NCBI RefSeq assembly: GCF_964204865.1
Contig: NC_135258.1
Coordinates: 8,485,001-8,549,000, forward strand
DNA length: 64,000 bases
Source of the DNA: Styela clava
Taxonomy: Eukaryota > Chordata > Ascidiacea > Stolidobranchia > Styelidae
Direction of reading: 5' to 3'
In this document: positions 1 to 12,118 of the stretch, piece after piece
How positions within the stretch are numbered: position 1 is the first letter of the stretch
Layout of the letters: each line of letters begins with the position of its first letter
Translations under genes and position numbers: made by a program
The notes under the pieces: generated by a model
Database searches by the model: none
The model's input: only the letters and a program-made list of their open reading frames with translations
What the model was told of the DNA's origin: nothing

Positions 1-1431
1 TAAGCAAGTGGTAGAAGATAGACGACACCAATTAATCTTCCCCACATTCTATGACTGTATTCCATGTACCAGATAAATTTAAATTCTTTCAATGTCATAT
101 CATGATTCAATCTGAAAATGTAAAAACTTGATTTTTAATATTAAACTAACCTAATGTTAGTCAAGTGAGGAATGTTTGGTTGGGTATCTCACAGGCTGAG
201 AGCAAGTCATTTCTAGCCTCAGGTCAGCTTAATCATTGTTGGGTAGAAATCCTTAAAACCGAGTCACAAGTCAAGTCACAGGTCTTTCGAATCGCAGTCG
301 TGGTTAGTTAAGTAATTTTATTTAGAGTACTCGAATCTCTTCAAGTATTTGATAACCAGAGTTAACCATTAATGAAGTGATCTAGGATTTTAGTGTTACT
401 TCGCTTCATCTTGATTATTAATATTCGATTTTTAAACAGACACAACTTTATAACTTGACTTATATTTTTAGTATTTTTCCTAAATTTTTCCTATTTTGAA
501 TTCATTGCATTTTCATTTTATTCACAGTATTTATATTTTATCAGAATATTTATCAAACACTTACATTCGGAACTCAGGAAATTGTTTATATTTGTTGAAC
601 TCATTCTCCCAATCCTCTTGTGAAGTTGGTGGTTTCATACCTTTGATAAGATGCCAATCAACCATAGATAACCCAGATTCTGTTAGTCGAGTCACACCAC
701 CCAAAACGACAGCACCAACCACCTACCCTGACAAAAAGAAAAATAAATCAGTGGCAATCACCAGGAACATTTTTGAATTGATATCTATAAAAACACAGAC
801 ATATTATACAGTCAGAATACAGACCTTCAAGATCATAAATTATATATCAAAGGACAAATTTTTGGCCACCTTGGGCCATTTTACTGTCCTCCATAGTCAG
901 AAAAGTTATTCAGTTGCGCAGCATTTTATAACAATCTAAACTTAATATTTTTCCTATTCATACATTGCTTGTCTACAACATTTTTTTTTCAAGACTCCCA
1001 ATTTGTCGAATTCCCTTCGGTTAACAGTATTGTATTGCATGATGATATGTTATAAAAATACCATCTCATCATGAGTGACTCACTCACTCTTCTGTCAATA
1101 ATCTTCCCATTTATAATTGAGGACTCATGACAGTGTTTTTATGCAAATTCACATATAAACTCATCAATTAACTCAAGTTAAGGCATACTATCTACCCATT
1201 CTGAAATGAGTACGAAATGATTTGAATCATAAGACTGTCATGTCAGCCTTTCTTTACTAACTGAGAAATGTAAGAAATAAACAAACCAGGCCACAACATC
1301 CAGCAAGCCACCATCCGATTATTTTTTGACCAGGCTGATGAATTGGGAGTTGTTTTGCAATATCTGCAGACTTACGCAAAGGTGAAACCCATTTGAATAC
1401 AGCCGATCGCTGAAAAAAAAGTTTATGAATG
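1..1431. other. Non-coding, AT-rich stretch
   Basis: I see no supportable gene here. The longest open frame (496-939) has AT-driven composition, no recognisable domain and no convincing splice context. No tRNA or obvious transposon end was recognised. Confidence 0.5.
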
Positions 1432-1585
1432 AATAGGATTTACATATTTATCCTGGGGGAGAGGAAAGGAGATAAGACGGCTTAATCATATGGTGAACCA
1501 CAACTTCTCGTCAGGTTACAAGTCTATGTCGGGTATGGGATTAGTTAACCAGTTATTTGTTTTTGGAAGCATGGACTTGAATGCA
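1432..1585 (-). mobile_element. SINE copy A, 5'-truncated
   Basis: Shares with copies at 2948, 40530 and 52519 the body running from a GGATTTACATATTTATCC-like 3' end through a TGGTGAACCAC segment to GGAAGCATGGACTTG. The tRNA-like head present in the 2948-3297 copy is missing, so this is a truncated minus-strand copy, which is the usual result of incomplete target-primed reverse transcription. Confidence 0.7.
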
Positions 1586-1703
1586 GCAAATCAGTAATCC
1601 AACTAGAGATCCTGTATTCAAAAAGTCAAGTGATTTATTCTCTTGTATAGGGCAAAGCAAAAGCAATGTATAAAAAATATATAATGTTCCTCATTTCAGC
1701 ATT

Positions 1704-1792
1704 TACCGTATATCCCGGCGAATAAGTCGCTTTTCTAGACCCAAATTTTTGGCCTGATTTTGGGGTGGTCGTCTTATTAGGCGAGTATGGTA
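1704..1792. mobile_element. Small palindromic MITE-like element
   Basis: An 89 bp segment with inverted ends: TACCGTATATCCCGGCGAAT on the left and, read on the other strand, TACCATACTCGCCTAATAAG on the right. The centre is also largely self-complementary. Elements of this 'gcgaataagtcgc' look are common in animal genomes. I cannot name the family. Confidence 0.5.
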
Positions 1793-2518
1793 ATTTTGAT
1801 TTTTTTGGTGTCGCCTTATTATGTATTAGATATTGTTTTTTTATGGTGGACTCAATTGCGAGTTGAACATAGTTAGATTAAAATTTAAAGACAGTTTGAA
1901 CTCCCAAAGTTACCGTATTATGGATTGAATATTACGCTACAAGAAAGCGTCATTATAGGCTATTTTTGTATTTATAGTATTGTAGCTTAGTTCTATGATA
2001 GAGTGCTGACTGCTTTTTAAATTTTCTAACACCATATTATCAAAACAATAAATAATGAGATGCAAGATCTAGAATAAAACTTATAACAGAATCAAAACCA
2101 ATTGTTTTCATTAATTTTTTAAATCGAAACCCACCTGATTTTTTCGAAAAGCTGAATACTGTCTGTTTGTGAGTAAAGATAGACGTGCCTGTTGAAAACC
2201 TTTAGATAAGGTAGAACACTTCAACCAAAGGCTCATCTTTTCTGTATTGTGATACAGTAGGTGAAAGGCAGGAATCAGACAATCATCGAAAAAATGTCAG
2301 GGATTAGGTACGGCACGGTACCCTAGCTTACTGCAGTACTAGAATAAGTATAAGTTTATTTGACTCCATAATCAGCATAACAATAAAATGATTTGTAAAA
2401 AAAATAAATAAAAACCGATTATGAAATCAGGAGAGCAAACAAAACCTTAGATAGGTTTAAAACGTACAGAATGTATAAAAGATGGAAGGTTTTGCCAAGA
2501 AGAATACGCGGGTCTAGT

Positions 2519-2947
2519 ATAGTTTAGTACCACAAGAACTTCCAGTTGGGGTAGTAAAACAATTTTTGCATATGTTATTCCTAACCCTTACCTGACTATG
2601 CCATCCAAAAAATAAGGTCACTTCGACGTCACCATCACGTCAAAGGGGTTGCCAAAGTATAATTACGATCGCCCGAAATGGCATCTGCGCCGCCGATAAG
2701 AACTTGTTAAAGCCGGCGATCTCTCTCCTATCGTGATCGTTGCGACGAGAGAAATAGCTTGCTCGATTTCGGGTTATCGTCTGCGCATTTTAGACGACCA
2801 TCCGCATACTTCGGTGGGCCTTATTACGCCACTGTGACGTCGGAATGACGTAATTTTTCGATGACGTAGTCAGGTGGTGGTTAGGATTGACATATGCAAA
2901 AATTGTTGAGCCAGGCCAACTAGAAGGGGATGTGGTACTAAACTAGG
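2519..2947. mobile_element. Foldback element with ~100 bp inverted arms
   Basis: The left arm from 2519 (TAGTTTAGTACCACA, then AACAATTTTTGCATATG, then a CCTGACTA segment) recurs inverted at 2860-2947 (CATATGCAAAAATTGTT, then TGTGGTACTAAACTA). The middle carries GC-rich CGACGTCAC/GTGACGTCG sequence that also pairs. There is no coding capacity. It abuts the SINE at 2948, so one element may have inserted beside or into the other. Confidence 0.65.
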
Positions 2948-3297
2948 ATAGGATTAGGATAGGATTTATATATTTATCCTGGGGGGAAAGGAAAGCCGAT
3001 AAGACGGCTTATCCATTTGGCGAACCACGGCCTCTCGTCCGGTTACCATTCCAAGTCGGGTATGGGATTAGTTATATTGTTTGTTTTTCGGAAGCATGGA
3101 CCTGGTGGTGGAGGAAGCCGTAACCGACCAGCGGTTACGTGAACCACCCAACGACGGCGAGGAGTCCAGCAATCCTCTCGCACATAACCATCCCTGCATG
3201 GGATTCGAACCTGCGAACCCACGCAGAGTAATTAGAGGTGCGGTGGCGAGCGTATTCCTAACGCTTAGCCCGTTGAGCCTCACCGCCGCGCCGTATT
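2948..3297 (-). mobile_element. tRNA-derived SINE, full-length copy B
   Basis: Read on the minus strand, it begins with a tRNA-like head (about 3290 to 3195). A GAGGCTCAACGGGCTAAGCG segment resembles an A box and GGTTCGAATCC (complement of 3201-3211) is a canonical B box, the internal RNA polymerase III promoter. A unique body follows, then a 3' tail of ATCC/TCCTA repeats (about 2942-2965). Three headless copies of the body occur elsewhere in the window. The head has a long variable-arm-like insert, suggesting a Leu/Ser-type tRNA origin (inference). Confidence 0.8.
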
Positions 3298-6200
3298 ATA
3301 CCATACTATACTACCGTACTATAACGTATACACCGTACTATACCATACCCAAATACGCTACCGTATTCTATAATTACCGGTACCGAATTATGCTAATCAA
3401 TGGAATATCAACATTATTAATTTAAATTTATAGCATTAATGCAGTAATAGCGCGCAAATTCGTACCACAATACGGTACTGCAATAACTTCCAGTGAGCAG
3501 ATTGATTGTGACGACGTAGACTCGATATCTGACTGTCTGATACAACAGAACGCCGCAGTTCTGTCTCGCGTACCGGTACGGTAATACACAGATCACAGAC
3601 GTTTCGGCCCATAGACAAATACACGTTTCTCAACAATGCGCGATGCGACAATAGACGAGTCTATCTTTACCGAAACAGGTAAAATATCCATCAAACTGAA
3701 GCTACCTTAACGGTCCTGTAGCTGCAGATATTTTGCAAGGGTCATGTTCTCATGTAATACACAGTACTATTTTGCACAATTTTTCTATTTAAATGAACGA
3801 AAATAGGGGATCAAAAACAACACTTTCGCGCCGCGCATTGGACCCCGGATAATTCCCCCAATATCACTCCACGTTTTACGCACACAAATTCTATAATTTA
3901 CAACATTATGTTCCTCCAAGTGTGTTCCCCAGCTTTTCATTTGTCGAATTTGGTGGGTGGTAGAGAATATGCAACTTTCAGGGTTTCCTGTTCTTGGAAT
4001 GTCCTGATATCAGCGAACCTGTTTCAGACGTTAGGCGTTCTCTGTAGACTAGCGTTATTTATATTTGACGTTCAGAAAGTTATGTATTATATATATTTAT
4101 TTAAAGCGCATCGTGTTGATGTAGATTACGCAGTGACGTAGGTACATTTCCCGAAATAAGAAAACTTTTTAGTGAGTTCGATACGAAGGAGAACTCGTGT
4201 TTAAAAAATAGAATCCCACCTCTGGTTAGCCTTGTTGCAAAATACTTTTGTAGCTAATGTAGAATTGAGTGTAAATTCGGTAATGTCATGTGGTATTCGT
4301 GTCTCATAGAAAAGCTGAAAATAGTTGTTCGTTTTCAATTAGAGTATTTGAAAAATCCCGAATTTTAATATTTTGTATGATTATGGGCTGAAGACAGACA
4401 AAAATTGAAATTACTCTTTTGATATTTAAATTATTTCTGATGAAGTATTTGACATTTATCAAACATTTTCTCTTCTGACCAGCAAATCATTCATTTCAAG
4501 ATGCCAGAACAAACGCCTAAAGGCCGTTTAGCAGGTTCATTCTAATAACATGTCGTGTGTGAATACATGTATTAGCTACATGACATATTCGTGAAATTCA
4601 GAAACATCCGTCGAATCAACCTTAGGCCTATTTGCAGGCTTGGGAATTTTTATATAGGATTACGTTTTGTGCGTCAACATAATTATCATTGTGTTAACTT
4701 TTATTTATTCCTAAATTTTCTATGAATCCTATGAGATCTGATATTTCATCCAAAATTTCACTGTATTATTTCTAATCTATGGGAACACGGTTTTGAAAAC
4801 TGAATCATGCAGCATAGATCATCTTCACAGGACCTGGAAAAGTTGGGACAGTCGGCGTACCGTAACCGGTACCGTGATTCAAGTACTGGTAAGTTACCGT
4901 GGCGGTTCAGGTTTGTTCAGGATACCTTGTGATTTACGGGGAATTGATGGTAAAACATTCCGTTATGAATTTCGTGTCCATATATTTGAGCATAGTTTTT
5001 GTTAGTTATATAATAGTTCTGAATTTTAAAAGTTAACAAAATCAAAGAAATTGAATGTTTCGCATGTCTCTTTGTGGTGACAGCACATTTGAACCCATAC
5101 ATTTGCACCCGTATTTTCGCGGGTTCAATGTATATGAGGGTGCTAAAATCCATAGGTCAGGGTTAGTATGGGTTCAAATATCCGTAGGTGCAAATTTCCA
5201 TAGGTACAATAGTATCCCAAGTGATTCCCACTGCTTGCGGAGGCGAAAATGAAGTAGACCAGGCCATCAGCGCATTCCAGGCTGAGATCAGAAGTAAATC
5301 GATCTGCCCTTTTTCTGCTGCATATTACCTTGTCAATCAGAGGTTTATAAACAAACGAGTTTGAAGAATTCACGCACGAGACGGGTTTACGCAAAATGCT
5401 ATGATGGCCTATAACACGAAAATGTTCAACATTTCTAATGTCACCCCGTCTAATCTATATTGAACAAACCAGTATAATATATTATATGTATATGTGGCCA
5501 CATGTATAAACAGTTATATATACAAGATTGCTGGAGGGCGAAGTTCAAGGATTGGTTTAGAGATGGCTACGCTATCTTCATGTATTGCGCATTTATGCGG
5601 TCTTTCATGCTAAATGCAGTCAATGTTATTTGAAAGTGGAGAAGAGTAGACATATATTTGTGGGAGCTGACCTCGATGACCGTATGGTCGTATCGTTCCC
5701 TCCTGTACATACCAAAACAATTTTATTGCTGTTGCTATTTTATTGATGACTGTCTTTTTTGGTTGACGAAATTAAAAATCTCTCTCTATATATATTTTAT
5801 TTGAATTCAAACTTGAACCCCAGCGAATCAGTAGAAGTTTAAGCAGCTTGTCTTTTTTGTTCTTTCAATTTATTTCTTTAACTCACTTGTTCCCTCATTA
5901 AAACTTAATGAATCGTGTCGCAACCCCGATTTTTTTCAATTTGTATCAGAAAAGAACGCAAAGGATTATATATATTACTATTTTCCAATGTTTTGGAATG
6001 TATCTATTCTTTTGATATCGGTGGTTAGATTGAATCAACTAAATGAAATTGAATCCACTAAACTTGAACACTGCAGAAACTTTTTTTTCCGGAAAATGAG
6101 TATATTGTGATCCCTAAATGAAAAACGTGCGATGCGCAGGCAAATATTGTTATAATATCGGATACAACACCGCATAGCATAGTAAATTTATGCAAGCAAA

Positions 6201-6397
6201 CAAACGCAATGAAAGCAAACTAGGGTGTTGTTTTCGACGATATAAAATATTAACCAAATATTTGCTATTTTATTCCAACTCGAGTCCCCGAGTAATAGTG
6301 TTGATGAAAACGTACGGTCATTTTGGAACCAGCTTAGATTTGTTCAAACTCCTTAAAAATTCAGATTCGTTATATAATGAGGTAGCTAATGTTCACA
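3298..6397. other. Non-coding with repeat fragments
   Basis: No gene recognised. It starts with a degenerate TACCGTACTATA microsatellite (3298-3370) flanking the SINE head. At 4965-5000 there is a CGTGTCCATATATTTGAGCAT segment that recurs in the arms of the MULE at the window end. At 5088-5180 TTTGAACCCATAC recurs inverted, suggesting another small palindromic element. Confidence 0.4.
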
Positions 6398-7089
6398 TAC
6401 ACTGTTAAAAAAATTAGTAAATATACTAATTTTTCTAGTAAATTTTTACTAATTTTTCGTTGAATTTTACTTTCTACAAGAGTATTTTATTGAAATCACG
6501 TGACTTGCTTAGCTGAGCCAATCAGGGTGCTTGTTTGTTAATAGTTTACTAATGAATAGTAATTTCACTGATCAGTTAGTAATTAATATAACAGAAAAAT
6601 AGTAAAAAGATTAGTATACTTGGAAAAGTAAAAAAATCTAAGATCCTCTAATTTACGAGTAACTATTCTTTCCAATAAACGAATTTATCTACCTACGCAT
6701 GCGATATAGTCACGAAGCAAATTTAAATACTCCTTTAGAATTTCATCTAAATTTTGCTCTGGGTATTAATTTGAATTAATTTTATTCTAAAATTATTTTG
6801 GTTCATCACCCAAAAATTCTGATTGTTTTGCTATTGCATTAGACAAGATAAGATATTGTTTTTATATATTATTTTTCCGGAAGTAAGCGGACCTATTCGT
6901 CCAAAAATTCATCCGCAAAAACTCCACGAGGCAGGTTGCGTGCGCAGCATTTTTGATTTCGAGTTTCCTTGCCCATCTAGGCTGGGACGCTAAGCTGTTT
7001 GGGAGCTCAGCATCGGTTGCGTGCGTATGAAAACTGAATGCGGTACGTATGTTAAGTATGCAATAGCGTGAGTCTGAGTTTGATGATTG

Positions 7090-7700
7090 TGTTAGCAACG
7101 GTCTGTACGGTAGCTGCGAATTTACCACGGGTAGTGGTCTGAATATTGAGGTACCGGTACTGGTACTTTTTGCAGAGATCAAAGTGTCCTATATTTTAAT
7201 CCTTCTCTTTACCGTCATAGGTCATTTAGTACCGGTAATGTGCCAATTATGACATCACTCAAATGTCACGTGCCTGTAGCCCGCGCTTTTTCTGGTTCGG
7301 TAAGCGAGGCTCTTTGTCGTTAGTGGATGTTTATTTTAGGCGGTTGGTTTTTGTAGCTTTTCATGCGTTAATTGAGCATGTTTGTGTTACAGTAGCAGAC
7401 TTGTAGTTGGTAGACCAATATATTCTTTAAATACCGTGTACATCAGCATCTAATGGTACCGGTACCGTACCTGTATACAGCGACATGCTTACACACTGCG
7501 TTAGTTTCGCCGTCTTACCGGTACCGGTATATATCGACGACCAAGAGTAAAAATCTGAATTGGCTATTTCAGTATTTGTTTCGGACCCTAACTTACCGGT
7601 AGCCTATGGTGATATGATACGTTCAAACGTTACAAGTCAGTGGCAACAATAGGTACGGTACCGGTAACAGACAGATGAATTCAACTATACCTACAAAGTC
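7090..7700. repeat. Cluster of ACCGGTAC palindromic motifs
   Basis: Repeated GGTACCGGTAC/TACCGGTACC motifs are scattered through this stretch (for example near 7150, 7230, 7455, 7515 and 7660). Smaller numbers occur near 3390, 4865 and 16180. They look like a degenerate palindromic microsatellite. No gene is seen here. Confidence 0.5.
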
Positions 7701-7761
7701 TACAAGGCGGCCATCTTGTTCGGAACGTATTTGGCGATTTCACAATTTACACTGTATTATT

Positions 7762-8096
7762 TGACTGTTTTTAAGCGTTTTAGCAGGGTTCTTGGTGTTT
7801 TTTGACGGTTTTTCACTGTTTTTAAGGGTTATAGCAGGGTTCTTGGTGTTTTTTTACGGTTGTTCACTGTTTTTAAGCGTTTTAGCAGGATTCTTGGTGT
7901 TTTTTGACGGTTTTTCATTGTTTTTAGGCGTTTTAGCAGGGTTCTTGGTGTTTTTCTGACGGTTTTTCACTGTTTTTAAGCGTTTTAGCAGGGTTCTTGG
8001 TGTTTTTTGACGGTTGTTCACTGTTTTTAAGCGTTTTAGCAGGGTTCTGGGTGTTTTTTGACGATTTTTCACTGTTTTTAAGCGTTTTAGCAGGCA
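7762..8096. repeat. ~51 bp tandem array, seven copies
   Basis: The unit is about 51 bp: a CTGTTTTTAAGCGTTTTAGC-like half followed by AGGGTTCTTGGTGTTTTTTG. AGCAGG occurs seven times at near-regular spacing. Because 51 is divisible by three, the minus strand reads as a repetitive Lys/Arg-rich frame, which I do not regard as a gene. The last copy ends in TTTTAGCAG at 8093, which serves as the apparent acceptor for the exon starting at 8094. Confidence 0.85.
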
Positions 8097-10161
8097 TTAT
8101 TATTTAGAACATTGAAATATTCAACCAATAAGAAAATTTCTGAATTTATAAGTTCTTCAAAATCGGAATCAAAGAGTCTGAAAACTGAATTACCAAAATC
8201 GACTGGGGTGGTCACGTTGATTGCCTATTATTTCGGAGAGAACCTAAACCAAATATTTAAGTGTTTCCAGGTATGTTCTATGCTTTTTTTGTGTAAAGTA
8301 CTTTTTTTTGAAAGTTTTTGCATCAAGAGTAATGTAACTTCTGCACAACACTGTTCGTATAAAGTTTTGTGAGCCGACTGCAAATTAATTGGAAACTAAC
8401 TGCATGATAGTGGTTAACGGAATTTTTTTGCATATACATTCACTACTTTGCCTATTTTCAGAAAGAAACCACTTTTTCCCAGATATTAAAAGATATTCCA
8501 AAATCTCCATTTATTGCTTGCATAGGTAAGTGTTAGAGGTGAGCGATGTAATTGTGAATATCGGGAACAATTTCGAAAAATGATATGATAGCTGTTTTCC
8601 TGTGATTAATTCTGCGCAACTTTTTCAAAGACCATTTTGTGTCGCCATATACTTCTCAGTTGTGATTATTATAAAATAATATCACCAGCTTCTGTCATGC
8701 AACCTGCTTTAACTGTTGCGTCACAGTATGCATTGCTTGAAATATGAAATATAATATTTCTGAAAGAACGTAATGCGCATCCTAAGCCTCATCAATGTAA
8801 TAAGTTCTCCCTTCGTTTTATCAGTGTTGCGCTTGCTATCAACGGTGAGTGAAAATAAGAACAAATCCATGTCTGCTATGTTAGATATATAGCCAAAGCC
8901 AATTTGGAGATGATCGTACTATTATACAATTAATAATTGTGTAATTGCATATTATCAAAAAAATCACTTATCGTCCACCTCTAGTAAGTGTATTTGTTAT
9001 TAGTTGGCTTTAGAAGTTGAGATAATAAGATTAATCAACCTGTCGAGTGACTTTCACTTTATTCATAAGCCTATAGATTCGAAGCTAAAGTTTACAATCT
9101 TGTGTTTCAGGTAACACGGTAGCGACTGCTGAGACTTTTTACGTCATCGCTGAACGAGAAGTGGTATGTTCCTGTAGATCGTTTTTTGAAGCGGTAGCTT
9201 TTCAGTTTGCTTCGTTCTATGTTTTCAACATAGAATATCCAAAGAAGGCCTTGCTGACGTTTGATTTTATTCAGAGGTAAGAAAAAATGTGCTAGTCTAC
9301 AGTGCTGATATAATTCTTGCTGTTGGCACAATGTACACGTTGTTGACGAATTACCTGTTTCTTCTGTCATGTAGTGTTATTTGATGACATACAATACAAA
9401 AAATGGGTTGTGAAAAGGAAATATGTGACTGGACTTGCACAAACTCATGGTGTCCATATCCTGGGGACTGGGCCATAAGTAGGGCTGAGAATAATTTAAT
9501 TAGTTAAACAGTTTTAGGTGGTTAATAATAGACTGACTGGCGGTACCACACATGTTTCCTCCTAATCTAATATGTTTTACATCCATATGTGAAAAATGAA
9601 CTCACAACAATCCTATTTTAGTGAACTTCAATTTCAAACGATGTCACTGTGCTCTCCATTTTGTAGCAGGAAATTTTTGATATATTTGCAAAAAATCATT
9701 ACTAATGACAGAAATTAATACAATATTTTTCAATTGCTGCATTTGCAATCGAATGTCAACGAGCGGATGAGCCTATTGCGATTTGCGACAACTGGAGGCT
9801 AGGAGGATCTGGTGCTTCCTGGTTTAGCAATTGCATTCCTGGCCCACTGGCAGTTTTTTGTTTATCCCTTGGCAAGGCACGATACATTATAAATACCTGA
9901 CATTTTTACTATTTTTGTCCAGTGTTTGTGTTTTTACTATTTTGGTGGTGAGATGACAGGACGTTTTCCAAATTTCATATGTGAAACCTATTCGCCATTT
10001 AAGTTCGGTCTTTTTTCAGGTTCTTCGGTGACATAAACCCCAGAGGCACTAAGTCGAAAAAAAGTAAAGGCAAAGACGTTCATGCAAAAGTAATCGGCCT
10101 TGCAAGAAGAGTGAATCTATCACAGGCGTTATATGTGCCGTTGTTAGAAATTGATGTTTAA
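8094..10161 (+). CDS. Uncharacterised protein, 3' exons (partial gene)
   Basis: Four exons chain in phase: 8094-8270, 8462-8525, 9111-9276 and 10020-10161 (stop TAA). All have AG/GT borders, with strong donors (gtatgt, gtaagt, gtaaga) and pyrimidine-rich acceptors on the last three. The joined product contains KSPFIACIGNTVATAETFY, FFEAVAFQFASFYVFNIEYP and a Lys-rich tail SKKSKGKDVHAKV. This resembles a poorly characterised family with a 'FYVFNIEYPK' block, seen (from memory) in many fish and invertebrate uncharacterised or SAM-domain-like proteins. I assign no function. The 5' part was not found upstream and may be lost. Location between CACTGTTAAAAA ends raises the possibility that it belongs to a transposable element. 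Confidence 0.6.
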
Positions 10162-10389
10162 GTAAACTTTGGTGGTGTTACTGCAGCTTACATCACTTTT
10201 GACCAGGGGTGAAAACTCGATCAAATTTTCACATGCCTTTGATTGAGTTTCTCAAGTTCGAGTTCATTACCATGGTCAGGGGTTTGAGTTCATGTATTTG
10301 ATAGAGTTTTTCGAAGTTCGAGTTCGCAGCCCTGCTTTTGGCTGATCGATTAATTTGATAAAAAATGATTTAGCTGTGTGTTGGGTGTG

Positions 10390-10815
10390 AAGTCTGGATA
10401 ATTTTAAACAAACTCTGCTCCGTAATCTTCTTCAACCACAAAATTTCTGGCTTCCACTCATGACTATCAACTCCCACATTTGCAAATATATGACTCCGTC
10501 TCCTGCTCAAGACTCTTTCAAAATATGAATTAAAACTCTTGACTCCCTGATCTTATAAGATTTGACTGCTGCTATGCTAGCTGCTTTAGTGTAACTTTTT
10601 GTCCAGTTTTATCAATTTTAACATTTTCGAATTTGCAACTTCTGCAAACTCTGCTCCTAGCTCATGAGCTTTAAAAATGTCCAGTCAAACTCTATTCATA
10701 AGTGTGGATAAACTCCGACTATGATTAACTCTATAGACTCTGCAAGCTTCAAAATTTAGAACTCCCACTCATGCTCCTACCAAAATCCTCAAACTCCCGC
10801 TCTTCGACTTCATGC
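10390..10815. repeat. Degenerate CTCC/ACTCC-rich repeat
   Basis: Recurrent AACTCT/ACTCCCAC/ACTCCGACT motifs at irregular spacing form a degenerate low-complexity tract. No gene is seen between 10162 and 11410. Confidence 0.45.
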
Positions 10816-11414
10816 CCCTTGAAATCTTATCTTGAAAATTATCTTGCATAATTAACTTTAGAATTTGTCATCTTTGAAACTCTTGCCATAGCTACAAAAT
10901 AGGTTGCATGATATTTCCCAAAATATTCATTTTGAAACATTATAATTAGAGTAAAGTGCAAAAAATCGTGAAATTCTTACAATAGTCTCGTTATTATGTC
11001 ACGTTTGCCAGCGTCTCATAGCCTGGTATCCAGAAATTTGATTTTAAAATAAGTTTGTCAACTAAACAACCCAGTCCTAAAACGTTTTCTTGTTTGACTT
11101 TATTTGGATCTATTGAGATAAATAAATAGACCTCGAAATGTATAGACCAGATTTCTAACAAGTGCCAATAGAAACTCGATTTTGATCCATTACATACAGA
11201 ATTCCTATGTCCTACAAGAACTTGTGCCCTCATTTTATTGCATGGATAGCCTTCAACGTCTCCTAATAGGTGTTTAAATTTGACTGTAGACCATATATTT
11301 TCTGAAATTTCTTTCGAAACTGTTTTACAAGCCTTAAAGGCATTCAGTGTGTATTTATGGTTTTATAAAAATATCAATTGTAATAAAATGATTTTCGTTT
11401 CCAGAATCTCGTTT

Positions 11415-11808
11415 TTTTTATTTTAACTGTAATATGTGTGTTTACTGTTGTGTCGTGCTAGTAAATAGCTTTGCTACTCTCGTAGTGGTTCGGTCATCGC
11501 GAGTGAGAAATTACCATCATGCTAGTATTGTATGGTACTACTGTCGGGTAAGGTAGCTGCCATCGAGATAGTAATTTTATTTACTATTTTAAGGTAAAAA
11601 ATATTACTACTGGTGGGTAGGTTTACTGCCGTCAAAAAAGTAGTATTTTTTACAGTTTTATAGTAATTTTTGCTACCATCAATCTCTGTAAATTTACTGA
11701 AAATACTGTTCATAATACTACTGATAGGGCCTGTAAATTTTTTTACATGGGCCAGTACTTTTGCTGCCATTTTTTTTTAGTAAATTTGGAAAAAAATTTT
11801 TAACAGTG
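11415..11808. repeat. AT-rich subterminal repeats with inverted end
   Basis: Iterated TAGTAATTTT, ACTACTG and GCCATC motifs end in TTTTTAACAGTG. The same motifs in opposite orientation start the block at 6400, so this is either the right end of the putative 5.4 kb element or a separate related MITE. Confidence 0.45.
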
Positions 11809-12118
11809 TATATATTACGCAATTGTTCGTTATCGAAATGCATTTTCACGATTCATTGTCCTAAATGAATTTGCAAAAACAAGACTCTCGAAATAGGCCA
11901 GACCGATTAAATTCAAAGGTTCTTGACATATTTAACTTGCCCTATAGCACGGCCATGTATGATTTCGAATCAAGATTTACAATCTATGCAAGTTGTAAAC
12001 GCCTGTTAATATTTAAGCTATTGTAATACTGCGATTATAACTGCCTGAGGCAAATTTGATATTTAGCATACATTGGAATTAAATTGTACTCGCAGTGTTT
12101 TGTTTTTAACACCAGGAC

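Larger units (their letters stand above)
6400..11808. mobile_element. Possible 5.4 kb element with CACTGTTAAAAA inverted ends
   Basis: CACTGTTAAAAA at 6400 is matched by its reverse complement ending at 11808. TA dinucleotides lie immediately outside both ends (6398-6399 and 11809-11810), and both subterminal regions are rich in TAGTAATTTT/ACTAATTTTT. It encloses the exon chain at 8094-10161. Only about a dozen terminal bases match clearly, so these could instead be two separate short elements of the same family. Confidence 0.35.

Noticed and set aside
496-939. 147-codon open frame
   Set aside because: Low-complexity AT-driven composition, no domain recognised, no splice or regulatory context; likely chance.
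7854-8072. Lys/Arg-rich repetitive minus-strand frame
   Set aside because: Fully explained by the 51 bp tandem array, whose period keeps any frame open.
8825-8844. 20 nt mini-exon between AG and GT in the unrecognised gene
   Set aside because: Its inclusion would break the phase; joining 8525 directly to 9111 restores a Gly codon and a family-like ACIGNTVATAETF.
9107-9370. 87-codon minus-strand frame
   Set aside because: Antisense to the exon at 9111-9276, which has good splice sites and family-like sequence.
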